This document shows, piece after piece, positions 11,601-26,500 of a stretch of 64,000 bases of DNA. The translations under genes were made by a program, and so were the position numbers. The notes under the pieces were generated by a model. It was not told where the DNA came from. It ran no database searches and saw only the letters and a program-made list of their open reading frames with translations. The stretch spans positions 12,866,910-12,930,909 of the forward strand of contig OY720350.1 in NCBI GenBank assembly GCA_963082975.1. The letters run 5' to 3'. This DNA is from Labia minor (taxonomy: Eukaryota; Arthropoda; Insecta; Dermaptera; Spongiphoridae). Every line of letters starts with the position of its first letter. Position 1 is the first letter of the stretch.

Positions 11601-14400
11601 TTAATTCATATTTTATCGATATCATAATTGCTTTCATTAATTTCATCGAAATAAAATCAATTTGTAATATTTTTTCACGCAAAAATCTACTTTTTTAATA
11701 GAAATTTAAAATTTATTTATTATATATCATTCTCTTCCATTTCTGGTCCTAATCAAGAATTAATTCATATTTTATCGATATAATAATTGTTTTCATTAAT
11801 TTCATCGAAAAACCTCAATTTGTAATATTTTTTCTCGCAAAAAGCTACTTTTTTAAATAGAAATGTAAAATTTATTTATTATATATCATTCTCTTCCATT
11901 TCTGGTCCTAATCACGAATTAATTCATATTTTATCGATATCATAATTTTTTTCATTAATTTCATTGTAATAACCTCAATTTGTAATATTTTTTCACGCAA
12001 AAAGCTACTTTTTTAAATAGAAATGTAAAATTTATTTATTAATATCATTCTCTTCCATTTCTGGTCCTAATCACGAATTAATTCATATTTTATCGATATC
12101 ATAATTTTTTTCATTGATTTCATAGAAAAAACCAGGATTTCTCATATTAATTCAATCAAAAAGCTACTTTTTTAAATAAAAATGTAAAATTTATTTATTA
12201 TATATCATTCTCTTCCATTTCTGGTCCTAATCACGAATTAATTCATATTTTATCTCTATCATAATTGTTTTCATTAATTTAATCGAAAAAACCTCAATTT
12301 GTAATATTTTTTCAAGCAAAAAGCTACATTTTTAAATAAAATGTAAAATTTATTTATTATATATCATTCTGTTCCATTTCTGGTCCTAATCACGAATTAA
12401 TTCATATTTTATCGATATCATAATTTTTTTCATTGATTTCATAGAAAAAACCAGGATTTCTCATATTAATTAAATCATAAAGCTACTTTTTTTAAATAAA
12501 AATGTAAAATTTATTTATTATTTATCATTCTCTTCCATTTCTGGTCCTAATCAAGAATTAATTCATATTTTATCGATATAATAATTGTTTTCATTAATTT
12601 CATCGAAAAACCTCAATTTGTAATATTTTTTCTCGCAAAAAGCTACTTTTTTAAATAAAAATGTAAAATTTATTTATTATATATCATTCTGTTCCATTTC
12701 TGGTCCTAATCACGAATTAATTCATATTTTATCGATATCATAATTGTTTTCATTAATTTCATCGAAATAACCTTAAGTTGTAATATTTTTTCACGCAAAA
12801 ATCTACTTTTTTAAATAGAAATTTAAAATTTATTTATTATATATCATTCTCTTCCATTTCTGGTCCTAATCAAGAATTAATTCATATTTTATCGATATAA
12901 TAATTGTTTTCATTAATTTCATCGAAAAACCTCAATTTGTAATATTTTTTCTCGCAAAAAGCTACTTTTTTAAATAAAAATGTAAAATTTATTTATTATA
13001 TATCATTCTCTTCCATTTCTGGTCCTAATCAAGAATTAATTCATATTTTATCGATATAATAATTGTTTTCATTAATTTCATCGAAAAACCTCAATTTGTA
13101 ATATTTTTTCTCGCAAAAAGCTACTTTTTTAAATAAAAATGTAAAATTTATTTATTATATATCATTCTGTTCCATTTCTGGTCCTAATCAAGAATTAATT
13201 CATATTTTATCGATATAATAATTGTTTTCATTAATTTCATCGAAAAACCTCAATTTGTAATATTTTTTCTCGCAAAAAGCTACTTTTTTAAATAAAAATG
13301 TAAAATTTATTTATTATATATCATTCTGTTCCATTTCTGGTCCTAATCACGAATTAATTCATATTTTATCGATATCATAATTTTTTTCATTGATTTCATA
13401 GAAAAAACCAGGATTTCTCATATTAATTAAATCATAAAGCTACTTTTTTAAATAAAAATGTAAAATTTATTTATTATTTATCATTCTCTTCCATTTCTGG
13501 TCCTAATCAAGAATTAATTCATATTTTATCGATATAATAATTGTTTTCATTAATTTCATCGAAAAACCTCAATTTGTAATATTTTTTCTCGCAAAAAGCT
13601 ACTTTTTTAAATAAAAATGTAAAATTTATTTATTATATATCATTCTGTTCCATTTCTGGTCCTAATCACGAATTAATTAATATTATATCGATATCATAAT
13701 TTTTTTCATTGATTTCATAGAAAAAACCAGGATTTCTCATATTAATTAAATCATAAAGCTACTTTTTTAAATAAAAATGTAAAATTTATTTATTATATAT
13801 CATTCTATTCCATTTCTGGTCCTAATCACGAATTAATTCATATTTTATCGATATCATAATTGCTTTCATTAATTTCATCGAAATAAAATCAATTTGTAAT
13901 ATTTTTTCACGCAAAAATCTACTTTTTTAAATAGAAATTTAAAATTTATTTATTATATATCATTCTCTTCCATTTCTGGTCCTAATCAAGAATTAATTCA
14001 TATTTTATCGATATAATAATTGTTTTCATTAATTTCATCGAAAAACCTCAATTTGTAATATTTTTTCTCGCAAAAAGCTACTTTTTTAAATAGAAATGTA
14101 AAATTTATTTATTATATATCATTCTCTTCCATTTCTGGTCCTAATCACGAATTAATTCATATTTTATCGATATCATAATTTTTTTCATTAATTTCATTGT
14201 AATAACCTCAATTTGTAATATTTTTTCACGCAAAAAGCTACTTTTTTAAATAGAAATGTAAAATTTATTTATTAATATCATTCTCTTCCATTTCTGGTCC
14301 TAATCACGAATTAATTCATATTTTATCGATATCATAATTTTTTTCATTGATTTCATAGAAAAAACCAGGATTTCTCATATTAATTCAATCAAAAAGCTAC
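8660..14400 (+). repeat. Recurring ~5-monomer cassette in units of ~2.71 and ~2.23 kb
   Basis: A run of linked variants appears in the same order three times: a D-type unit preceded by TTAATTAATATTATATCG, then CGAAATAAAATCAATTTG, then a CTCGC unit, then CATTGTAATAACC, then a short TTATTAATATCATTC unit, then a D-type with ATTCAATCAAAAAGC. The D anchors are 8784, 11495 and 13727, with the closing D-type at 9422, 12132 and 14365, giving offsets of about 2,711 and 2,232 bp (17 and 14 monomers). The sequence between cassettes is only partly conserved: for example, after 9500 one copy has CAAGAATT while the other has CACGAATT and TATCTCTATC. The same cassette reappears at about 55.74-56.47 kb. Confidence 0.78.
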
Positions 14401-17400
14401 TTTTTTAAATAGAAATTTAAAATTTATTTATTATATATCATTCTCTTCCATTTCTGGTCCTAATCAAGAATTAATTCATATTTTATCGATATAATAATTG
14501 TTTTCATTAATTTCATCGAAAAACCTCAATTTGTAATATTTTTTCTCGCAAAAAGCTACTTTTTTAAATAGAAATGTAAAATTTATTTATTATATATCAT
14601 TCTCTTCCATTTCTGGTCCTAATCACGAATTAATTCATATTTTATCGATATCATAATTTTTTTCATTAATTTCATTGTAATAACCTCAATTTGTAATATT
14701 TTTTCACGCAAAAAGCTACTTTTTTAAATAGAAATGTAAAATTTATTTATTAATATCATTCTCTTCCATTTCTGGTCCTAATCACGAATTAATTCATATT
14801 TTATCGATATCATAATTTTTTTCATTGATTTCATAGAAAAAACCAGGATTTCTCATATTAATTCAATCAAAAAGCTACTTTTTTAAATAAAAATGTAAAA
14901 TTTATTTATTATATATCATTCTCTTCCATTTCTGGTCCTAATCACGAATTAATTCATATTTTATCTCTATCATAATTGTTTTCATTAATTTAATCGAAAA
15001 AACCTCAATTTGTAATATTTTTTCAAGCAAAAAGCTACATTTTTAAATAAAAATGTAAAATTTATTTATTATATATCATTCTGTTCCATTTCTGGTCCTA
15101 ATCACGAATTAATTCATATTTTATCGATATCATAATTTTTTTCATTGATTTCATAGAAAAAACCAGGATTTCTCATATTAATTAAATCATAAAGCTACTT
15201 TTTTAAATAAAAATGTAAAATTTATTTATTATTTATCATTCTCTTCCATTTCTGGTCCTAATCAAGAATTAATTCATATTTTATCGATATAATAATTGTT
15301 TTCATTAATTTCATCGAAAAACCTCAATTTGTAATATTTTTTCTCGCAAAAAGCTACTTTTTTAAATAAAAATGTAAAATTTATTTATTATATATCATTC
15401 TGTTCCATTTCTGGTCCTAATCACGAATTAATTCATATTTTATCGATATCATAATTGTTTTCATTAATTTCATCGAAATAACCTTAAGTTGTAATATTTT
15501 TTCACGCAAAAATCTACTTTTTTAAATAGAAATTTAAAATTTATTTATTATATATCATTCTCTTCCATTTCTGGTCCTAATCAAGAATTAATTCATATTT
15601 TATCGATATAATAATTGTTTTCATTAATTTCATCGAAAAACCTCAATTTGTAATATTTTTTCTCGCAAAAAGCTACTTTTTTAAATAAAAATGTAAAATT
15701 TATTTATTATATATCATTCTGTTCCATTTCTGGTCCTAATCACGAATTAATTCATATTTTATCGATATCATAATTTTTTTCATTAATTTCATCGAAAAAC
15801 CTCAATTTGTAATATTTTTTCACGCAAAAAGCTACTTTTTTTAAATAAAAATGTAAAATTTAATTATTATATATCATTCTCTTCCATTTCTGGTCCTAAT
15901 CACGAATTAATTCATATTTTATCGATATCATAATTTTTTTCATTAATTTCATCGAAATAACCTCAATTTGTAATATTTTTTCACGCAAAAATCTACTTTT
16001 TTAAATAGAAATTTAAAATTTATTTATTATATATCATTCTCTTCCATTTCTGGTCCTAATCAAGAATTAATTCATATTTTATCGATATAATAATTGTTTT
16101 CATTAATTTCATCGAAAAACCTCAATTTGTAATATTTTTTCTCGCAAAAAGCTACTTTTTTAAATAAAAATGTAAAATTTATTTATTATATATCATTCTG
16201 TTCCATTTCTGGTCCTAATCACGAATTAATTAATATTATATCGATATCATAATTTTTTTCATTGATTTCATAGAAAAAACCAGGATTTCTCATATTAATT
16301 AAATCATAAAGCTACTTTTTTAAATAAAAATGTAAAATTTATTTATTATATATCATTCTATTCCATTTCTGGTCCTAATCACGAATTAATTCATATTTTA
16401 TCGATATCATAATTTTTTTCATTAATTTCATCGAAAAAACCTCAATTTGTAATATTTTTTCACGCAAAAAGCTACTTTTTTAAATAAAAATGTAAAATTT
16501 ATTTATTATATATCATTCTCTTCCATTTCTGGTCCTAATCACGAATTAATTCATATTTTATTGATATCATAATTTTTTTCATTAATTTCATCGTAATAAC
16601 CTCAATTTGTAATATTTTTTCACGCAAAAAGATACTTTTTTAAATAGAAATGTAAAATTTATTTATTATATATCATTCTCTTCCATTTCTGGTCCTAATC
16701 ACGAATTAATTCATATTTTATCGATATCATAATTTTTTTCATTAATTTCATTGTAATAACCTCAATTTGTAATATTTTTTCACGCAAAAAGCTACTTTTT
16801 TAAATAGAAATGTAAAATTTATTTATTAATATCATTCTCTTCCATTTCTGGTCCTAATCACGAATTAATTCATATTTTATCGATATCATAATTTTTTTCA
16901 TTGATTTCATAGAAAAAACCAGGATTTTTTATATTAATTCAATCAAAAAGCTACTTTTTTAAATAAAAATGTAAAATTTATTTATTATATATCATTCTCT
17001 TCCATTTCTGGTCCTAATCACGAATTAATTCATATTTTATCTCTATCATAATTATTTTCATTAATTTAATCGAAAAAACCTCAATTTGTAATATTTTTTC
17101 ACGCAAAAAGCTACATTTTTAAATAAAAATGTAAAATTTATTTATTATATATCATTCTGTTCCATTTCTGGTCCTAATCACGAATTAATTCATATTTTAT
17201 CGATATCATAATTTTTTTCATTGATTTCATAGAAAAAACCAGGATTTCTCATATTAATTAAATCATAAATCTACTTTTTTAAATAAAAATGTAAAATTTA
17301 TTTATTATTTATCATTCTCTTCCATTTCTGGTCCTAATCAAGAATTAATTCATATTTTATCGATATAATAATTGTTTTCATTAATTTCATCGAAAAACCT

Positions 17401-20400
17401 CAATTTGTAATATTTTTTCTCGCAAAAAGCTACTTTTTTAAATAAAAATGTAAAATTTATTTATTATATATCATTCTGTTCCATTTCTGGTCCTAATCAC
17501 GAATTAATTCATATTTTATCGATATCATAATTTTTTTCATTAATTTCATCGAAAAAACCTCAATTTGTAATATTTTTTCACGCAAAAAGCTACTTTTTTA
17601 AATAAAAATGTAAAATTTATTTATTATATATCATTCTCTTCCATTTCTGGTCCTGATCAAGAATTAATTCATATTTTATCGATATCATAATTGTTTTCAT
17701 TAATTTCATCGAAATAACCTTAAGTTGTAATATTTTTTCACGCAAAAATCTACTTTTTTAAATAGAAATTTAAAATTTATTTATTATATATCATTCTCTT
17801 CCATTTCTGGTCCTAATCAAGAATTAATTCATATTTTATCGATATAATAATTGTTTTCATTAATTTCATCGAAAAACCTCAATTTGTAATATTTTTTCAC
17901 GCAAAAAGCTACTTTTTTAAATAAAAATGTAAAATTTATTTATTAATATCATTCTCTTCCATTTCTGGTCCTAATCACGAATTAATTCATATTTTATCGA
18001 TATCATAATTTTTTTCATTGATTTCATAGAAAAAACCAGGATTTCTCATATTAATTCAATCAAAAAGCTACTTTTTTAAATAAAAATGTAAAATTTATTT
18101 ATTATATATCATTCTCTTCCATTTCTGGTCCTAATCACGAATTAATTCATATTTTATCTCTATCATAATTGTTTTCATTAATTTAATCGAAAAAACCTCA
18201 ATTTGTAATATTTTTTCACGCAAAAAGCTACATTTTTAAATAAAAATGTAAAATTTATTTATTATATATCATTCTGTTCCATTTCTGGTCCTAATCACGA
18301 ATTAATTCATATTTTATCGATATCATAATTTTTTTCATTGATTTCATAGAAAAAACCAGGATTTCTCATATTAATTAAATCATAAAGCTACTTTTTTAAA
18401 TAAAAATGTAAAATTTATTTATTATTTATCATTCTCTTCCATTTCTGGTCCTAATCAAGAATTAATTCATATTTTATCGATATAATAATTGTTTTCATTA
18501 ATTTCATCGAAAAACCTCAATTTGTAATATTTTTTCTCGCAAAAAGCTACTTTTTTAAATAAAAATGTAAAATTTATTTATTATATATCATTCTGTTCCA
18601 TTTCTGGTCCTAATCACGAATTAATTCATATTTTATCGATATCATAATTGTTTTCATTAATTTCATCGAAAAACCTCAATTTGTAATATTTTTTCACGCA
18701 AAAAGCTACTTTTTTAAATAAAAATGTAAAATTTAATTATTATATATCATTCTGTTCCATTTCTGGTCTTAATCACGAATTAATTCATATTTAATTGATA
18801 TCATAATTTTTTTCATTAATTTCATCGAAAAAACCTCAATTTGTAATATTTTTTCACGCAAAAAGCTACTTTTTTAAATAAAAATGTAAAATTTATTTAT
18901 TATATATCATTCTCTTCCATTTCTGGTCCTGATCAAGAATTAATTCATATTTTATCGATATCATAATTGTTTTCATTAATTTCATCGAAATAACCTTAAG
19001 TTGTAATATTTTTTCACGCAAAAATCTACTTTTTTAAATAGAAATTTAAAATTTATTTATTATATATCATTCTCTTCCATTTCTGGTCCTAATCAAGAAT
19101 TAATTCATATTTTATCGATATAATAATTGTTTTCATTAATTTCATCGAAAAACCTCAATTTGTAATATTTTTTCTCGCAAAAAGCTACTTTTTTAAATAA
19201 AAATGTAAAATTTATTTATTATATATCATTCTGTTCCATTTCTGGTCCTAATCACGAATTAATTCATATTTTATCGATATCATAATTTTTTTCATTGATT
19301 TCATAGAAAAAACCAGGATTTCTCATATTAATTAAATCATAAAGCTACTTTTTTAAATAAAAATGTAAAATTTATTTATTATTTATCATTCTCTTCCATT
19401 TCTGGTCCTAATCAAGAATTAATTCATATTTTATCGATATAATAATTGTTTTCATTAATTTCATCGAAAAACCTCAATTTGTAATATTTTTTCTCGCAAA
19501 AAGCTACTTTTTTAAATAAAAATGTAAAATTTATTTATTATATATCATTCTGTTCCATTTCTGGTCCTAATCACGAATTAATTCATATTTTATCGATATC
19601 ATAATTTTTTTCATTAATTTCATCGAAAAACCTCAATTTGTAATATTTTTTCACGCAAAAAGCTACTTTTTTTAAATAAAAATGTAAAATTTAATTATTA
19701 TATATCATTCTCTTCCATTTCTGGTCCTAATCACGAATTAATTCATATTTTATCGATATCATAATTTTTTTCATTAATTTCATCGAAATAACCTCAATTT
19801 GTAATATTTTTTCACGCAAAAATCTACTTTTTTAAATAGAAATTTAAAATTTATTTATTATATATCATTCTCTTCCATTTCTGGTCCTAATCAAGAATTA
19901 ATTCATATTTTATCGATATAATAATTGCTTTCATTAATTTCATCGAAATAAAATCAATTTGTAATATTTTTTCACGCAAAAATCTACTTTTTTAAATAGA
20001 AATTTAAAATTTATTTATTATATATCATTCTCTTCCATTTCTGGTCCTAATCAAGAATTAATTCATATTTTATCGATATAATAATTGTTTTCATTAATTT
20101 CATCGAAAAACCTCAATTTGTAATATTTTTTCTCGCAAAAAGCTACTTTTTTAAATAGAAATGTAAAATTTATTTATTATATATCATTCTCTTCCATTTC
20201 TGGTCCTAATCACGAATTAATTCATATTTTATCGATATCATAATTTTTTTCATTAATTTCATTGTAATAACCTCAATTTGTAATATTTTTTCACGCAAAA
20301 AGCTACTTTTTTAAATAGAAATGTAAAATTTATTTATTAATAGCATTCTCTTCCATTTCTGGTCCTAATCACGAATTAATTCATATTTTATCGATATCAT

Positions 20401-21669
20401 AATTTTTTTCATTGATTTCATAGAAAAAACCAGGATTTCTCATATTAATTCAATCAAAAAGCTACTTTTTTAAATAAAAATGTAAAATTTATTTATTATA
20501 TATCATTCTCTTCCATTTCTGGTCCTAATCACGAATTAATTCATATTTTATCTCTATCATAATTGTTTTCATTAATTTAATCGAAAAAACCTCAATTTGT
20601 AATATTTTTTCACGCAAAAAGCTACATTTTTAAATAAAAATGTAAAATTTATTTATTATATATCATTCTGTTCCATTTCTGGTCCTAATCACGAATTAAT
20701 TCATATTTTATCGATATCATAATTTTTTTCATTGATTTCATAGAAAAAACCAGGATTTCTCATATTAATTAAATCATAAAGCTACTTTTTTAAATAAAAA
20801 TGTAAAATTTATTTATTATTTATCATTCTCTTCCATTTCTGGTCCTAATCAAGAATTAATTCATATTTTATCGATATAATAATTGTTTTCATTAATTTCA
20901 TCGAAAAACCTCAATTTGTAATATTTTTTCTCGCAAAAAGCTACTTTTTTAAATAAAAATGTAAAATTTATTTATTATATATCATTCTGTTCCATTTCTG
21001 GTCCTAATCACGAATTAATTCATATTTTATCGATATCATAATTGTTTTCATTAATTTCATCGAAATAACCTTAAGTTGTAATATTTTTTCACGCAAAAAT
21101 CTACTTTTTTAAATAGAAATTTAAAATTTATTTATTATATATCATTCTCTTCCATTTCTGGTCCTAATCAAGAATTAATTCATATTTTATCGATATAATA
21201 ATTGTTTTCATTAATTTCATCGAAAAACCTCAATTTGTAATATTTTTTCTCGCAAAAAGCTACTTTTTTAAATAAAAATGTAAAATTTATTTATTATATA
21301 TCATTCTGTTCCATTTCTGGTCCTAATCACGAATTAATTCATATTTTATCGATATCATAATTTTTTTCATTAATTTCATCGAAAAACCTCAATTTGTAAT
21401 ATTTTTTCACGCAAAAAGCTACTTTTTTTAAATAAAAATGTAAAATTTAATTATTATATATCATTCTCTTCCATTTCTGGTCCTAATCACGAATTAATTC
21501 ATATTTTATCGATATCATAATTTTTTTCATTAATTTCATCGAAATAACCTCAATTTGTAATATTTTTTCACGCAAAAATCTACTTTTTTAAATAGAAATT
21601 TAAAATTTATTTATTATATATCATTCTCTTCCATTTCTGGTCCTAATCAAGAATTAATTCATATTTTAT

Positions 21670-23220
21670 CGATATAATAATTTTTTTCATTAATTTCATT
21701 GTAATAACCTCAATTTGTAATATTTTTTCACGCAAAAAGCTACTTTTTTAAATAGAAATGTAAAATTTATTTATTAATATCATTCTCTTCCATTTCTGGT
21801 CCTAATCACGAATTAATTCATATTTTATCGATATCATAATTTTTTTCATTGATTTCATAGAAAAAACCAGGATTTCTTATATTAATTCAATCAAAAAGCT
21901 ACTTTTTTAAATAAAAATGTAAAATTTATTTATTATATATCATTCTCTTCCATTTCTGGTCCTAATCACGAATTAATTCATATTTTATCTCTATCATAAT
22001 TGTTTTCATTAATTTCATCGAAAAAACCTCAATTTGTAATATTTTTTCACGCAAAAAGCTACATTTTTAAATAAAAATGTAAAATTTATTTATTATATAT
22101 CATTCTGTTCCATTTCTGGTCCTAATCACGAATTAATTCATATTTTATCGATATCATAATTTTTTTCATTGATTTCATAGAAAAAACCAGGATTTCTCAT
22201 ATTAATTAAATCATAAAGCTACTTTTTTAAATAAAAATGTAAAATTTATTTATTATATATCATTCTATTCCATTTCTGGTCCTAATCACGAATTAATTCA
22301 TATTTTATCGATATCATAATTTTTTTCATTAATTTCATCGAAAAAACCTCAATTTGTAATATTTTTTCACGCAAAAAGCTACTTTTTTAAATAAAAATGT
22401 AAAATTTATTTATTATATATCATTCTCTTCCATTTCTGGTCCTAATCACGAATTAATTCATATTTTATTGATATCATAATTTTTTTCATTAATTTCATCG
22501 TAATAACCTCAATTTGTAATATTTTTTCACGCAAAAAGATACTTTTTTAAATAGAAATGTAAAATTTATTTATTATATATCATTCTCTTCCATTTCTGGT
22601 CCTAATCACGAATTAATTCATATTTTATCGATATCATAATTTTTTTCATTAATTTCATTGTAATAACCTCAATTTGTAATATTTTTTCACGCAAAAAGCT
22701 ACTTTTTTAAATAGAAATGTAAAATTTATTTATTAATATCATTCTCTTCCATTTCTGGTCCTAATCACGAATTAATTCATATTTTATCGATATCATAATT
22801 TTTTTCATTGATTTCATAGAAAAAACCAGGATTTCTTATATTAATTCAATCAAAAAGCTACTTTTTTAAATAAAAATGTAAAATTTATTTATTATATATC
22901 ATTCTCTTCCATTTCTGGTCCTAATCACGAATTAATTCATATTTTATCTCTATCATAATTGTTTTCATTAATTTCATCGAAAAAACCTCAATTTGTAATA
23001 TTTTTTCACGCAAAAAGCTACATTTTTAAATAAAAATGTAAAATTTATTTATTATATATCATTCTGTTCCATTTCTGGTCCTAATCACGAATTAATTCAT
23101 ATTTTATCGATATCATAATTTTTTTCATTGATTTCATAGAAAAAACCAGGATTTCTCATATTAATTAAATCATAAAGCTACTTTTTTAAATAAAAATGTA
23201 AAATTTATTTATTATTTATC
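21670..23220 (+). repeat. Tandem 6-monomer unit (~959 bp offset)
   Basis: The D-type subtype with GGATTTCTTATATTAATTC occurs at about 21872 and 22831, 959 bp apart. Each copy is preceded by a CATTGTAATAACC monomer and a short TTATTAATATC monomer, and followed by a TATCTCTATC monomer and a standard D-type. This TTCTTAT subtype also appears near 25807 and 26446, so the block was copied again about 3-4 kb downstream. Confidence 0.75.
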
Positions 23221-23260
23221 ATTCTCTTCCATTTCTGGTCCTAATCAAGAATTAATTCAT

Positions 23261-23262
23261 TC
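23261..23262 (+). repeat. 34-bp deletion junction inside one monomer
   Basis: At this point AATTAATTCAT joins directly to TCATCGAAAAACC, removing the segment that normally carries ATTTTATCGATATAATAATT and TTTTCATTAATT. The deleted interval is bounded by the similar sequences ATTAATTCAT and ATTAATTTCAT, so slippage or microhomology-mediated deletion between them is the simple explanation. It was seen only once in the window. Confidence 0.9.
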
Positions 23263-23519
23263 ATCGAAAAACCTCAATTTGTAATATTTTTTCTCGCAAA
23301 AAGCTACTTTTTTAAATAAAAATGTAAAATTTATTTATTATATATCATTCTGTTCCATTTCTGGTCCTAATCACGAATTAATTCATATTTTATCGATATC
23401 ATAATTTTTTTCATTAATTTCATCGAAAAAACCTCAATTTGTAATATTTTTTCACGCAAAAAGCTACTTTTTTAAATAAAAATGTAAAATTTATTTATTA
23501 TATATCATTCTCTTCCATT

Positions 23520-26500
23520 TCTGGTCCTGATCAAGAATTAATTCATATTTTATCGATATCATAATTGTTTTCATTAATTTCATCGAAATAACCTTAAGTT
23601 GTAATATTTTTTCACGCAAAAATCTACTTTTTTAAATAGAAATTTAAAATTTATTTATTATATATCATTCTCTTCCATTTCTGGTCCTAATCAAGAATTA
23701 ATTCATATTTTATCGATATAATAATTGTTTTCATTAATTTCATCGAAAAACCTCAATTTGTAATATTTTTTCTCGCAAAAAGCTACTTTTTTAAATAAAA
23801 ATGTAAAATTTATTTATTATATATCATTCTGTTCCATTTCTGGTCCTAATCACGAATTAATTCATATTTTATCGATATCATAATTTTTTTCATTGATTTC
23901 ATAGAAAAAACCAGGATTTCTCATATTAATTAAATCATAAAGCTACTTTTTTAAATAAAAATGTAAAATTTATTTATTATTTATCATTCTCTTCCATTTC
24001 TGGTCCTAATCAAGAATTAATTCATATTTTATCGATATAATAATTGTTTTCATTAATTTCATCGAAAAACCTCAATTTGTAATATTTTTTCTCGCAAAAA
24101 GCTACTTTTTTAAATAAAAATGTAAAATTTATTTATTATATATCATTCTGTTCCATTTCTGGTCCTAATCACGAATTAATTCATATTTTATCGATATCAT
24201 AATTGTTTTCATTAATTTCATCGAAAAACCTCAATTTGTAATATTTTTTCACGCAAAAAGCTACTTTTTTTAAATAAAAATGTAAAATTTAATTATTATA
24301 TATCATTCTCTTCCATTTCTGGTCCTAATCACGAATTAATTCATATTTTATCGATATCATAATTTTTTTCATTAATTTCATCGAAATAACCTCAATTTGT
24401 AATATTTTTTCACGCAAAAATCTACTTTTTTAAATAGAAATTTAAAATTTATTTATTATATATCATTCTCTTCCATTTCTGGTCCTAATCAAGAATTAAT
24501 TCATATTTTATCGATATAATAATTGTTTTCATTAATTTCATCGAAAAACCTCAATTTGTAATATTTTTTCTCGCAAAAAGCTACTTTTTTAAATAAAAAT
24601 GTAAAATTTATTTATTATATATCATTCTGTTCCATTTCTGGTCCTAATCACGAATTAATTCATATTATATCGATATCATAATTTTTTTCATTGATTTCAT
24701 AGAAAAAACCAGGATTTCTCATATTAATTAAATCATAAAGCTACTTTTTTAAATAAAAATGTAAAATTTATTTATTATATATCATTCTATTCCATTTCTG
24801 GTCCTAATCACGAATTAATTCATATTTTATCGATATCATAATTGCTTTCATTAATTTCATCGAAATAACCTCAATTTGTAATATTTTTTCACGCAAAAAT
24901 CTACTTTTTTAAATAGAAATTTAAAATTTATTTATTATATATCATTCTCTTCCATTTCTGGTCCTAATCAAGAATTAATTCATATTTTATCGATATAATA
25001 ATTGTTTTCATTAATTTCATCGAAAAACCTCAATTTGTAATATTTTTTCTCGCAAAAAGCTACTTTTTTAAATAGAAATGTAAAATTTATTTATTATATA
25101 TCATTCTCTTCCATTTCTGGTCCTAATCAAGAATTAATTCATATTTTATCGATATCATAATTTTTTTCATTAATTTCATCGAAAAAACCTCAATTTGTAA
25201 TATTATTTCAAGCAAAAAAATTTATTTATTATATATCATTCTCTTCCATTTCTGGTCCTAATCACGAATTAATTCATATTTTATCTCTATCATAATTGTT
25301 TTCATTAATTTAATCGAAAAAACCTCAATTTGTAATATTTTTTCACGCAAAAAGCTACATTTTTAAATAAAAATGTAAAATTTATTTATTATATATCATT
25401 CTGTTCCATTTCTGGTCCTAATCACGAATTAATTCATATTTTATCGATATCATAATTTTTTTCATTGATTTCATAGAAAAAACCAGGATTTCTCATATTA
25501 ATTAAATCATAAAGCTACTTTTTTAAATAAAAATGTAAAATTTATTTATTATTTATCATTCTCTTCCATTTCTGGTCCTAATCAAGAATTAATTCATATT
25601 TTATCGATATAATAATTGTTTTCATTAATTTCATCGAAAAACCTCAATTGGTAATATTTTTTCTCGCAAAAAGCTACTTTTTTAAATAAAAATGTAAAAT
25701 TTATTTATTATATATCATTCTGTTCCATTTCTGGTCCTAATCACGAATTAATTCATATTTTATCGATATCATAATTTTTTTCATTGATTTCATAGAAAAA
25801 ACCAGGATTTCTTATATTAATTCAATCAAAAAGCTACTTTTTTAAATAAAAATGTAAAATTTATTTATTATATATCATTCTCTTCCATTTCTGGTCCTAA
25901 TCACGAATTAATTCATATTTTATCTCTATCATAATTGTTTTCATTAATTTCATCGAAAAAACCTCAATTTGTAATATTTTTTCACGCAAAAAGCTACATT
26001 TTTAAATAAAAATGTAAAATTTATTTATTATATATCATTCTGTTCCATTTCTGGTCCTAATCACGAATTAATTCATATTTTATCGATATCATAATTTTTT
26101 TCATTGATTTCATAGAAAAAACCAGGATTTCTCATATTAATTAAATCATAAAGCTATTTTTTTAAATAAAAATGTAAAATTTATTTATTATTTATCATTC
26201 TCTTCCATTTCTGGTCCTAATCAAGAATTAATTCATATTTTATCGATATAATAATTGTTTTCATTAATTTCATCGAAAAACCTCAATTTGTAATATTTTT
26301 TCTCGCAAAAAGCTACTTTTTTAAATAAAAATGTAAAATTTATTTATTATATATCATTCTGTTCCATTTCTGGTCCTAATCACGAATTAATTCATATTTT
26401 ATCGATATCATAATTTTTTTCATTGATTTCATAGAAAAAACCAGGATTTCTTATATTAATTCAATCAAAAAGCTACTTTTTTAAATAAAAATGTAAAATT

